DNA of 62,120 bases, taken from assembly GCA_001802945.1 (NCBI GenBank), contig MHAK01000106.1, positions 1-62,120 of the forward strand, written 5' to 3'. Under the pieces are notes generated by a model. That model saw only the letters and a list, made by a program, of their open reading frames with translations. It did not search any database and was not told where the DNA came from. Below are positions 39,423 through 47,244 of the stretch, one piece after another (the stretch's first letter is position 1; every line of letters starts with the position of its first letter). The stretch comes from Ignavibacteria bacterium RIFCSPLOWO2_12_FULL_56_21 (GTDB taxonomy: Bacteria; Bacteroidota; Ignavibacteria; UBA10030). The translations under genes and the position numbers were made by a program.

Positions 39423-41270
39423 TTAAGGCCTTCTAATCCTGTAGTACGTAGCGACCGTGGCGTTAGCCGGATTCAGGCTCCCGGCGATTCCGGCCACCGA
39501 ATCTGCCTCCTCAGCGAGACCGCTCTTCCACAATACCCATGCGTGTTGGGCATACGACGTTGCACAATAATCCTTGAAATCCAGCAGAAAATCTGTCTCC
39601 CGTCCAAGATCCGCAGGCAATTTCGGCGGGAGTCTCTGAACTCTTTGGATGCTCGCAGTGTCCACCCTTAGCAGGAAACCCTCTGGCAGAAGGGAAAATC
39701 GGGATTGAAATTCCGCACCTAGTCTGGCATCGACGTATACATCACCAGTCCTGATCGAAGAACGGACGATGGCATCGATAAAAGAGTTCCATCTCGACTG
39801 GATGACACCCAGCGAAAATGGGTCTCCTCTCTCGAACTTGTGCAATTCCAGCAAGAACGCATCCTTCGTGCTCAGAACCTCCAAATCCCGCGAAAACATG
39901 CGGTCCGATATCTGTCTGACATACCACGAACGGTCCTTCAGTAGGTTGTAGTCGATCATGTGTATATCGGGCCGATATTTCCATACGTGCTGCAAAGATA
40001 AAGAAGGAGAATACAGGAAATCCCACTTCGACGTAATGATGGTTGCACCATCCTCCACGGAATCGCACACTGTCCGTGAGAACCATTCAACGACACCCGT
40101 GTTTTCCGCCGTCACCTCATCCTTGCTCGCAGAGTACTGAACTCCGACCATACCGAACACACCAGCGAGCAGAACAATCCTGCCGCGTCCATCCAGGAGG
40201 TCTGCCGCTTTTCTCGCGCCGATAGCCGCGAAGGAAGCGACGGCCACATACGCCAGAAGAAAATACGGCCCGATCTCGTGGATGTCGTAGTTTACTGCGT
40301 ATGCTATCGTACCTATCAATGACAGCAGGATGACCCAAAAGATCCTTCGGGACCTCTTCCAGGCGACGCCTGCGCCCGCAATTGCGAAGAGAAGGAACGG
40401 CCAAAAGATCTCCCGGGGGAGGTTCGACATGAAGAGACCGAACTGTTTTCGCATGACCTCGGTTCCGGAAAACATCCAGACGCGGTACTGTTTACCTGAA
40501 ACATGGCGGAACAGGTTTTCCAGCGATGAAGGGTCTCCCCAATTCAATGGCGGCGATGAGTGCGATCTCACATATACGACGAGGTACCAAGAGAGTCCGA
40601 CGGCGAAGAAGGGGACAAGACGGAGCGCGGTCCGATACAGGGCATTCCTGTCGCGATACGTGCTGAGGTACCCGAAGATAACTGCGGGGGCGAGGAGAAG
40701 GGTCGTCATGTGGTTGGAAAAGCCGAACCCCGCAATCAGCGTCATGAGCGCCCACATCCGAAATCCACCGGATGCATCCGAAGCTGAGGAGGAGATCGCA
40801 TGCGTCAATACGAGCAGGAGAAGGCAGGCAAGGAACAGATGCAGCGCATAGACCTCGAAGGAGATTGCCTGTAACCAGACCGTCGTGCTCACGCCGAGCA
40901 TGAGCGCAGACAATGCGGCAATGCCGTTGTCGAGGTAGCGGTTCAATGCCCCGGGAGGAGGAGCCGGCCACATCAATCCCAAGAACCGGCGAACCACGAC
41001 CGAAAATATGCCGCATGCTGAAGCCGTAAGGAATGCGGCAAGCACGTTGAGACGCACGAGAGCCGAGCCCGGCGCCGGAATGGAGAGCGTTGCTCTCGCC
41101 AACGTGGTCATCAGCGGATACCCCGTCGGATGTGCGATACCCATTGTATGCGCGACTGCGACGAGTTCACCAGTGTCGGTCCATCCGATCGTCGTCGAGA
41201 TGGTCGGCAAGTACACCGACAACATGATCAGCGTTACTGCGATGCCCGTCCAGAGATCACGTCGGTTCAT
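39423..41270 (-). CDS. DUF2723-type polytopic membrane protein (TMEM260-like)
   Basis: A 615-aa protein with about ten membrane segments in the first two-thirds and a soluble C-terminal part. Near the N-terminus are TDTGELVAVA and GIAHPTGYPL, matching the Asp/Glu and AHPPGYPL signature of the DUF2723 family, which has a GT-C glycosyltransferase-like fold (its eukaryotic relative TMEM260 is an O-mannosyltransferase). A glycosyltransferase role is inference. The ATG at 41268-41270 overlaps the glnE stop (ATGA), so translation is probably coupled; a longer reading into glnE is rejected. In Bacteroidota this family is often near secretion or glycosylation genes, which are not seen here. Confidence 0.75.
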   Translation of the reverse strand: MNRRDLWTGIAVTLIMLSVYLPTISTTIGWTDTGELVAVAHTMGIAHPTGYPLMTTLARATLSIPAPGSALVRLNVLAAFLTASACGIFSVVVRRFLGLMWPAPPPGALNRYLDNGIAALSALMLGVSTTVWLQAISFEVYALHLFLACLLLLVLTHAISSSASDASGGFRMWALMTLIAGFGFSNHMTTLLLAPAVIFGYLSTYRDRNALYRTALRLVPFFAVGLSWYLVVYVRSHSSPPLNWGDPSSLENLFRHVSGKQYRVWMFSGTEVMRKQFGLFMSNLPREIFWPFLLFAIAGAGVAWKRSRRIFWVILLSLIGTIAYAVNYDIHEIGPYFLLAYVAVASFAAIGARKAADLLDGRGRIVLLAGVFGMVGVQYSASKDEVTAENTGVVEWFSRTVCDSVEDGATIITSKWDFLYSPSLSLQHVWKYRPDIHMIDYNLLKDRSWYVRQISDRMFSRDLEVLSTKDAFLLELHKFERGDPFSLGVIQSRWNSFIDAIVRSSIRTGDVYVDARLGAEFQSRFSLLPEGFLLRVDTASIQRVQRLPPKLPADLGRETDFLLDFKDYCATSYAQHAWVLWKSGLAEEADSVAGIAGSLNPANATVATYYRIRRP

Positions 41271-44068
41271 GTTCGCGCAGAGAGATGATCGGTTCGACGC
41301 ATGACTTCGAGGAAGATCGTACGAGTGGACTTCATGGTCGCACGAAGGTGCGCAACAAATCCGCGGCGATCCCATCGTCCCGTCGACAGCGCGAGAACAT
41401 CCATGACCTTCGAATCGGAGGGGAGGATGGAAGTTGTCGATGTGGAATTGAGTCGCACTACAACTTCAGTATGGCGAAGGAAGTTCAGCGCCTCCTGTAG
41501 CCGCTTCAGTTCGCCTGAGCGCAGGTGACGCGACGCAGAGGCGGCTCTCAAAACTTCTCCGGTCGGTCGAGCAGCAGTGATACCCTTCAGCCAGGCCCCC
41601 GCCTGTGCAATGAACTCAATGTCGGCTATCCCTCCGGCATTGACTTTGAGGTCCGTCGCTCCCTTTTCTGAACGCTCGTCGGCCATCCGCTTCCGCATTT
41701 TCCGAAGATACGATCCGGGTCGCGCTATCACCCGAGTCGGGGCACTTCGAAGAATCCCGGTAACTTTCTTCACAATGTCTCCGTGAGCCAGCAACACCCG
41801 GGATCTCTTCAATGCGATCAGCTCCCACAACTCTGCCCGACTGCGGAGGTACTCCCCTAAATAGCCCAATTCAACTGCGAGGGGTGCGTTTCTTCCTTCC
41901 GGCCGGAGTCGAAAGTCCGTCCGGTATGCGCCGCCCGATTCCGATAACGCTCGGACCAATGCTCCCGCAAAATGTTCCGCTCGATCGGCGGATGTCCGAG
42001 CACCATCATACAACAACACCAGATCCAGGTCCGAACCAACCGACATCTCACGGCTCCCGAATCTTCCCACGGCGAGCAAGGCCAGACCTTCTGCAGCCGT
42101 TCTTTCGGATGCGTTCGATCGGATGGAATCTGCGCAGGCGTTAACAATGTCGTCTGCCAGCCGAGACAGCTCCAATCCGAATGACGTTATACCGATTCTT
42201 CTTGAAAGGAACCTGACGGCAGAACGGGTCTCATTAAAGAGACGGTAGCGATAGACGTCCTCTTTCAAAAGAAAAGACCATCCGGGTGCTGACGAACCGA
42301 GGAGCTGCGTGGCGCTTCCGATGAGCGACTCCCACAACAGGGGCTCCGCAAGGAATCGTTCGGCAAGCACGCTGCTCAGCGTGAGCGTACGAATGAGAAC
42401 TTCCCTCAAAGCCGGACGCGTAAGGGCTTGCCGCAACGAGGCGGCGTGCGCCGGCGAATCCAAGAGACTCTGCAGCCGGGGCCGGAGGACGACGGGCATC
42501 GGCGACCGTTCAATAATTTCATCGACAGAACGAAGCTCTCGATTCCGATCGTAATCTGGAGTGGCAGTTTTCAGGTGACGCGAAGACGGGGTATCTTTTC
42601 CTTCCCTTCCACCTGTTATCATGTCGAATTGGTCTTTCACAAATGCCCGATGACCGTCGAGCACCTTTCGAAAGTGAGTTGCCGATGCAAAGCCGAGCTT
42701 GCGAGCCAGAAGCGACGTCTCCACTTCTTCTTCCGGAAGGTCGTGCGTCTGGGCTCCGTGGAAAAGCTGCAATCGGTGTTCCACCTTTCGCAAGAACCAG
42801 TATGCGTCAATCAGGCGATCGGCCGTCGTTGAGTCGATGATCTTCCGTTCCGCAAGCGCATGCATTGTGCGGACGGTATGCGACGAACGAAGCACGTCAT
42901 CCTTGCCTCCATACAAGAGCTGAAGGCCTTGTACGAGGAATTCAATGTCCCGAATGCCCCCCGACCCGAGCTTGATGTTCGTTGCACCCGGGTGTTGCCG
43001 CTCGATGGATCGCTTCATCTCAGCGATCTCCTCCCAGGGAGGACGAAGTGACGTTCGGGGAAAGACGAACGGGACAAGGTCCTTCATGAACGAAGCGCCC
43101 ACCCCGCCGTCTCCGGCTATGGGACGCGCCTTGATCAGCATCTGTCGTTCCCACGTTGCGCCGCGGGCTTCATAGTACGATCTGTAGGCCGCAAGGGACA
43201 TCGCAAGAGGCCCCGATGTTCCGTCCGGTCGAAGTCGCAGGTCGACACGGTACAAATGACCCTCGGGCGTGAATTCGGTCAACGCGGCCAGTGACGACTC
43301 GGCCAGGCGCGCGTGGTATTCATGCAATGTGCGCATACGGCCGGCCTCTGCCGCCAGTTCTCCGTCCTTGTCGTAGACGAACACGAGGTCTATGTCGGAG
43401 CTGAAGTTCAATTCGTCCCCGCCGAGCTTTCCCAATCCGATGACGGCCAGAGTGGATGGACAATTCCAGCCGAGTCGGCGGTTGAGCTCCTCATGCGCAA
43501 CGCCGAGGACCGTATCGACGATCGCATCGGCAAGAGCGGAGAGCTCGGCCGTGATCGTTCCTTCGTCGGCTTCCCCCAGGATCTCCCGCGCGCCGATCCT
43601 CAACATTTCACGCCTGTGCAATCGTTTCAGTGCGTCGTGCTTGCGTTCACCTCGTTCAAACGGGACGACGGCCGAAGATGCTTCGCGACGAAAGTCGTCG
43701 GCTGTCTTAGTCCGACGCATTTCCCCGGATACCGTCAGCCACCTAAGCAGCTCGGGATTGCGGACAAGGATATCTGCCAGGTATTGTGATTGACCGACGA
43801 GTTCGAGAAAGACGTCGAGCAGGACCGTGTGCTCCTGGAAGTCGGTGAGGAAGGACGTGGAAAACCCAGATTCCAAAAAACGGACGAGGTTCACTACTGC
43901 GCGTTCCGGGTCCGGCAGTTCTCCCGCCTTGAGAATGAGGCGAGAGCGGAATGCATCCGGCCGCACTCCGCTGCGGAGGGCGAGCTCTTCTATCGTACGT
44001 ATGGCGTGTTCAAATCGTGGAGTCACGGCAATACGTGAAAGATACCGAAAAATGCGCTCCTCTCCCAC
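41267..44068 (-). CDS. glnE: Glutamine synthetase adenylyltransferase/deadenylase (GTG start)
   Basis: GlnE adds and removes AMP on a tyrosine of class I glutamine synthetase in response to nitrogen status. At 933 aa it has both nucleotidyltransferase halves: GLGKLGGDELNFSSDIDL (about 211-228, deadenylylation side) and AVGRFGSREMSVGSDLDL (about 668-686, adenylylation side). Each keeps the S-D-x-D metal-binding pair. Central and C-terminal helical domains follow. The start is GTG (44066-44068). The stop overlaps the DUF2723 start. No glnA, glnB or glnD is in the window. Confidence 0.9.
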   Translation of the reverse strand: MGEERIFRYLSRIAVTPRFEHAIRTIEELALRSGVRPDAFRSRLILKAGELPDPERAVVNLVRFLESGFSTSFLTDFQEHTVLLDVFLELVGQSQYLADILVRNPELLRWLTVSGEMRRTKTADDFRREASSAVVPFERGERKHDALKRLHRREMLRIGAREILGEADEGTITAELSALADAIVDTVLGVAHEELNRRLGWNCPSTLAVIGLGKLGGDELNFSSDIDLVFVYDKDGELAAEAGRMRTLHEYHARLAESSLAALTEFTPEGHLYRVDLRLRPDGTSGPLAMSLAAYRSYYEARGATWERQMLIKARPIAGDGGVGASFMKDLVPFVFPRTSLRPPWEEIAEMKRSIERQHPGATNIKLGSGGIRDIEFLVQGLQLLYGGKDDVLRSSHTVRTMHALAERKIIDSTTADRLIDAYWFLRKVEHRLQLFHGAQTHDLPEEEVETSLLARKLGFASATHFRKVLDGHRAFVKDQFDMITGGREGKDTPSSRHLKTATPDYDRNRELRSVDEIIERSPMPVVLRPRLQSLLDSPAHAASLRQALTRPALREVLIRTLTLSSVLAERFLAEPLLWESLIGSATQLLGSSAPGWSFLLKEDVYRYRLFNETRSAVRFLSRRIGITSFGLELSRLADDIVNACADSIRSNASERTAAEGLALLAVGRFGSREMSVGSDLDLVLLYDGARTSADRAEHFAGALVRALSESGGAYRTDFRLRPEGRNAPLAVELGYLGEYLRSRAELWELIALKRSRVLLAHGDIVKKVTGILRSAPTRVIARPGSYLRKMRKRMADERSEKGATDLKVNAGGIADIEFIAQAGAWLKGITAARPTGEVLRAASASRHLRSGELKRLQEALNFLRHTEVVVRLNSTSTTSILPSDSKVMDVLALSTGRWDRRGFVAHLRATMKSTRTIFLEVMRRTDHLSART

Positions 44069-44070
44069 CG

Positions 44071-44099
44071 TTGCTTCTCCCGGACCCTTGCTCTATATT
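44071..44099 (+). promoter_or_regulatory. Promoter for the plus-strand degradation cluster
   Basis: A -35 TTGCTT (44071-44076) and a -10 TATATT (44094-44099) with a 17-bp spacer lie in the 86-bp divergent region between glnE (minus) and the EthD gene (plus). Transcription would begin near 44106. Confidence 0.55.
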
Positions 44100-44154
44100 G
44101 TCGTGTCTCCATTATTGCCCATTCACCACTCCTCTCTTTATTCTCGTCCTCACT

Positions 44155-44457
44155 ATGGTCAAGCTTGTCGCTTTGTATCGCATGCCGGAGGACACGAAGG
44201 CATTCGACGATCATTACGAATCGATCCACACACCGCTCGTTAAGAAATGGCCGGGCCTGAAAAGACTTGAGGTCGCAAGGATCACTGGAGCCCCCATCGG
44301 CGAGCCAAAACACTATCTGATCGCCGAAATGTATTTTGAGGACCAGGACGCTTTACAGCGCGCGCTGTCGTCTCCTGAAGGCAAAGCGGCCGCCAGAGAT
44401 GTGATGGATTTTGCGGGAAGTCTTGTGCAGATGTTCTATGCGGAGGTGAAGGAATGA
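44155..44457 (+). CDS. EthD-family small protein
   Basis: A 100-aa ferredoxin-like (dimeric alpha/beta barrel) protein. The N-terminal strand MVKLVALYRMPEDTKAFDDH and the conserved HYESIHTPLVKKWPG helix fit the EthD family, whose founder is needed for ethyl-tert-butyl-ether degradation and whose biochemical role is unknown. The ATG at 44155 is chosen because upstream in-frame sequence is antisense to glnE. It is the first gene of the plus-strand cluster, so a supporting role in aromatic or acyl-CoA breakdown is possible; that is inference. Confidence 0.8.
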   Translation: MVKLVALYRMPEDTKAFDDHYESIHTPLVKKWPGLKRLEVARITGAPIGEPKHYLIAEMYFEDQDALQRALSSPEGKAAARDVMDFAGSLVQMFYAEVKE

Positions 44458-44511
44458 CTGATTGTGTATGGCTCAGTTGACGATCTTTCACACGCACTTC
44501 TCCATTCGTAA

Positions 44512-44537
44512 TTCGAGTATTCGTTATTCGTAATTCA
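44512..44537. repeat. Short ATTCGTAATTC-type repeats
   Basis: The 121-bp gap before the first crotonase gene contains near-tandem copies of ATTCGTAATTC and ATTCGTTATTCG. No other structure is seen in the gap, and no Shine-Dalgarno sequence is visible before the next gene. Confidence 0.5.
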
Positions 44538-44578
44538 CTGCTGCTTCTTCACGTAAGCCATTCACACCTTCATCGCAT

Positions 44579-45466
44579 ATGTCGACCTACTCAGGCCTCC
44601 CCCACAAATCCTTTCGTTTCAAATACATTCTCTACGAAAAGAAGCGCTGGACCGCATTTATCACGATCAATCGTCCCGACGTTCACAATTGTCTAAACCT
44701 CGAATCGTTGAGGGAGCTCGGTGCGGCATTCGAAGATGCCGCGTGGGACGATGGAGTGGCAGTTGTGGTCCTTACCGGCGCCGGCAACAAGGCCTTCTGC
44801 ACAGGGGCAGACCTGAAAGAATGGCACCGGGATTTCCTTCCGAATCCGGGCGATTTCCACAAATGGATGGGCGTGTTCATCGAGACGTTCGAACGGCTTC
44901 GCAACATCGGTAAACCGACGATTGCGCGACTTAACGGAATGGTTGTCGGAGGAGGGAACGAGCTTCAGATGTCGTGCGATCTCGCGATCGCAGCGGATGA
45001 TGTCTACATACGGCATGTTGGAACGGAACACGGGAGCGTTCCGGCTGCGGGTGCAACGCAATGGCTGCCGTTGATCGTTGGAGATCGTCGGGCGCGCGAG
45101 ATCCTGTTCTTCTGCGAAAAGATCACGGCTCGCAAGGCGCTCGAATGGGGTCTTGTCAACGAAGTCGTTCCGAGGGGGGAACTGGACGAAGCAGTCGAAC
45201 GCATGGTCCACAAGCTTGTCAAGAAACTGCCGGAATGCACGAGGTACACGAAACAGCAGCTCAACTTCTGGAAGGACCTCTCCTGGGCAATGACAATCGG
45301 CCACGCACGCGACTGGCTGACCACACATACGGGCTCGGATGAAGTGCGCTTGAGCATCGAGGCATTCATGAACAAGCAGCCCGTGGACTATGAAAGAATT
45401 CGCCGCACATCCGGCGGAGTTCGTACCGCACCGGAGACCCAAAAGCAGCGGAAAAAGAAAGATTGA
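44579..45466 (+). CDS. Crotonase-family enzyme resembling ring hydrolases (BamA/Oah-like)
   Basis: An enoyl-CoA hydratase/isomerase superfamily member of 295 aa. The CoA-binding block (AFCTGADLKEWHRDF) and oxyanion-hole segment GMVVGGGNELQMSCD are present, with Glu128 at the first catalytic position. The position of the second catalytic Glu is Gly148, followed by TEHGSVPAAGATQWLP. This HGS-x-P-x-x-G-x-T-x-x-LP pattern and the later KLPECTRYTKQQ recall 6-oxocyclohex-1-ene-1-carbonyl-CoA hydrolase as I remember it. The C-terminus is a Lys/Gln/Arg tail. In a phenylacetate-like cluster it could open a cyclic CoA ester, but substrate and reaction are inference. The stop is 3 nt from the next gene. 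Confidence 0.75.
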   Translation: MSTYSGLPHKSFRFKYILYEKKRWTAFITINRPDVHNCLNLESLRELGAAFEDAAWDDGVAVVVLTGAGNKAFCTGADLKEWHRDFLPNPGDFHKWMGVFIETFERLRNIGKPTIARLNGMVVGGGNELQMSCDLAIAADDVYIRHVGTEHGSVPAAGATQWLPLIVGDRRAREILFFCEKITARKALEWGLVNEVVPRGELDEAVERMVHKLVKKLPECTRYTKQQLNFWKDLSWAMTIGHARDWLTTHTGSDEVRLSIEAFMNKQPVDYERIRRTSGGVRTAPETQKQRKKKD

Positions 45467-45469
45467 ACG

Positions 45470-46243
45470 ATGAACGAAAAACTCATAGTGACTTCCAAAG
45501 AGGATGGCTACGCAATCGTCCAATTCAATCGCCCCGACGTACTTAACGCCATTAATATGGAGGCCATGACGGAGCTCGTCGATGCACTCGAAGCGCTCGA
45601 CAAGGATGACGACGTCCGCTGTATCATCCTCACGGGGAACGAGAAAGCGTTTGCAGCCGGGGCAGACATCAAAGAAATGGCGGACGCATCCGCGATGGAG
45701 ATGCTCAAACGGGACCAATTCGCGCGCTGGGACCGTATCCGCAAGGTGAAGAAACCAATCGTGGCGGCGGTCAGCGGCTTTGCACTCGGCGGCGGCTGCG
45801 AACTGATGATGACGTGCGACATTGTGATCGCATCAGAGACCGCACGAATCGGCCAGCCGGAGATCAATATCGGCGTCATGCCGGGGGCAGGAGGAACACA
45901 GCGCCTTACACGCGCCGTCGGCAAGGTAAAGGCGATGGAAATGGTGTTGACAGGTTCGATGATATCCGCCGACGAAGCGCTGCGTTGGGGCCTGGTGAAT
46001 CGCGTCGTTCCGGTCGAATACGTCCTCGAGGAAGCAAAGAACCTGGCTCGCGAGATCGCTTCAAAGCCCCCAGTGGCCGTTCGCTTGGCCAAAGAAGCGG
46101 TCCTGAAGTCCTTTGACACGACCATCGAGGGTGGCCTTGAATTCGAACGAAAGAACTTTTACATGCTCTTTGCAAGCGACGATCAGAAAGAAGGGATGAA
46201 GGCGTTCGTGGAGAAACGAAAGGCGACGTGGAAAGGGAAATAG
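45470..46243 (+). CDS. paaF: Enoyl-CoA hydratase (PaaF-like)
   Basis: A standard crotonase (257 aa) hydrating 2,3-unsaturated acyl-CoA. Both catalytic glutamates are present: Glu111 in FALGGGCELMMTCD and Glu131 in IGQPEINIGVMPGAGGTQ. C-terminal trimerisation segment ERKNFYMLFASDDQKEGMKA. Its neighbours suggest hydration of 2,3-dehydroadipyl-CoA in phenylacetate breakdown; a general beta-oxidation role cannot be excluded. Starts 3 nt after the upstream crotonase and ends 1 nt before the membrane protein. Confidence 0.88.
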   Translation: MNEKLIVTSKEDGYAIVQFNRPDVLNAINMEAMTELVDALEALDKDDDVRCIILTGNEKAFAAGADIKEMADASAMEMLKRDQFARWDRIRKVKKPIVAAVSGFALGGGCELMMTCDIVIASETARIGQPEINIGVMPGAGGTQRLTRAVGKVKAMEMVLTGSMISADEALRWGLVNRVVPVEYVLEEAKNLAREIASKPPVAVRLAKEAVLKSFDTTIEGGLEFERKNFYMLFASDDQKEGMKAFVEKRKATWKGK

Positions 46244-46244
46244 G

Positions 46245-47195
46245 ATGAATCCCAACGTCTTGTCGCCGTTGTCGCTCAGCGGCATCATCACCGCCGCCAT
46301 CGATCTCATGAAAACGACCTATCTCCGTATTCTCGGAGTGGCCGCCGTCGTTTTCCTCCCGGCCTCGCTGTTATCCATGGTCGGCTTCACGGTTATGTAT
46401 GGAATGTTGGGAGAGTTTGCGAACGGCGAGGAGCTCCCCTCGTGGGCGAATCTCGCAAGACTTCTTTTCTCGTTTGTGATCATCGCGACTGCGGCTGTCC
46501 TGTCGTTACTGAGTTCGAACGCTTCAACGGTCGGCGGGTCGCGGATCATCGCTTCGGAATTCGAAGGGACCCGGTTGTCCGTCGGACATGCGCTTTCGAA
46601 CGTCTTCCACAAGGACACGCTGAACGGATTTCTCCTTTCATTCGTGCTACTGTTGGCGCTTTTCATGGTCATGGCCCTGTTCTTCGTGCTGATCTTGATC
46701 ATGGCCGTTGGCGGCCAGGAGAATGGGTTCGCCCTAGTGTTCCTTGTGTTCATCATGTTCGCCCTCCTCCTCCCTTCGATTCTGATGATGGCATTCTATT
46801 CCCAGGTCGGCATGATCGTGATCTCCTGGGAACACCTTGGTCCTTTTGCAGCGCTCGGACGGGCGTCGCATCTTATGGGTGGACTGTGGTGGCGCACGCT
46901 GGGGGTCTGGTTTTTCATGACGTTCATTGCGTACGTCGTCCAAATGGTGATCTCCATCCCCTTTTTCATCACAACACTTGGACCGCTATACTACAAGATG
47001 TTCATGATGATCATGGAACGTGGAGGCGAGCAGTTGGATCCGTCTGACATCAATCGGCTGTTCGCCCAATTCGGTTGGGCGATCGGGCTCATTTCCTATG
47101 TTTCATCGGTTGCGTTCTCCGCACTCCAGCCGATCTATTTATCCGTCATCTTTGCCGACCTCCGCGCGCGCAAAGGATCACCAGTGACGGCCTAA
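46245..47195 (+). CDS. Polytopic membrane protein of unknown function
   Basis: A 316-aa integral membrane protein with about six hydrophobic segments (around residues 28-52, 68-90, 124-150, 157-190, 218-243 and 278-300). The overall pattern resembles glycerophosphodiester-phosphodiesterase membrane-domain/DUF4013-like proteins, but I see no diagnostic motif. It begins 1 nt after the paaF stop and is probably co-transcribed. No enzymatic function is proposed. Confidence 0.7.
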   Translation: MNPNVLSPLSLSGIITAAIDLMKTTYLRILGVAAVVFLPASLLSMVGFTVMYGMLGEFANGEELPSWANLARLLFSFVIIATAAVLSLLSSNASTVGGSRIIASEFEGTRLSVGHALSNVFHKDTLNGFLLSFVLLLALFMVMALFFVLILIMAVGGQENGFALVFLVFIMFALLLPSILMMAFYSQVGMIVISWEHLGPFAALGRASHLMGGLWWRTLGVWFFMTFIAYVVQMVISIPFFITTLGPLYYKMFMMIMERGGEQLDPSDINRLFAQFGWAIGLISYVSSVAFSALQPIYLSVIFADLRARKGSPVTA

Positions 47196-47244
47196 AGCGG
47201 AATACCCTTCCACACCGTGCTTGAATTCGACCATTGATACGAAC

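Noticed and set aside
44579-45466. MenB (naphthoate synthase), because of the Gly at the second catalytic position
   Set aside because: The MenB signature segments are not apparent and the HGS-x-P motif with flanking PaaF-, PaaG- and PaaH-like genes fits a ring-hydrolase-like role better.
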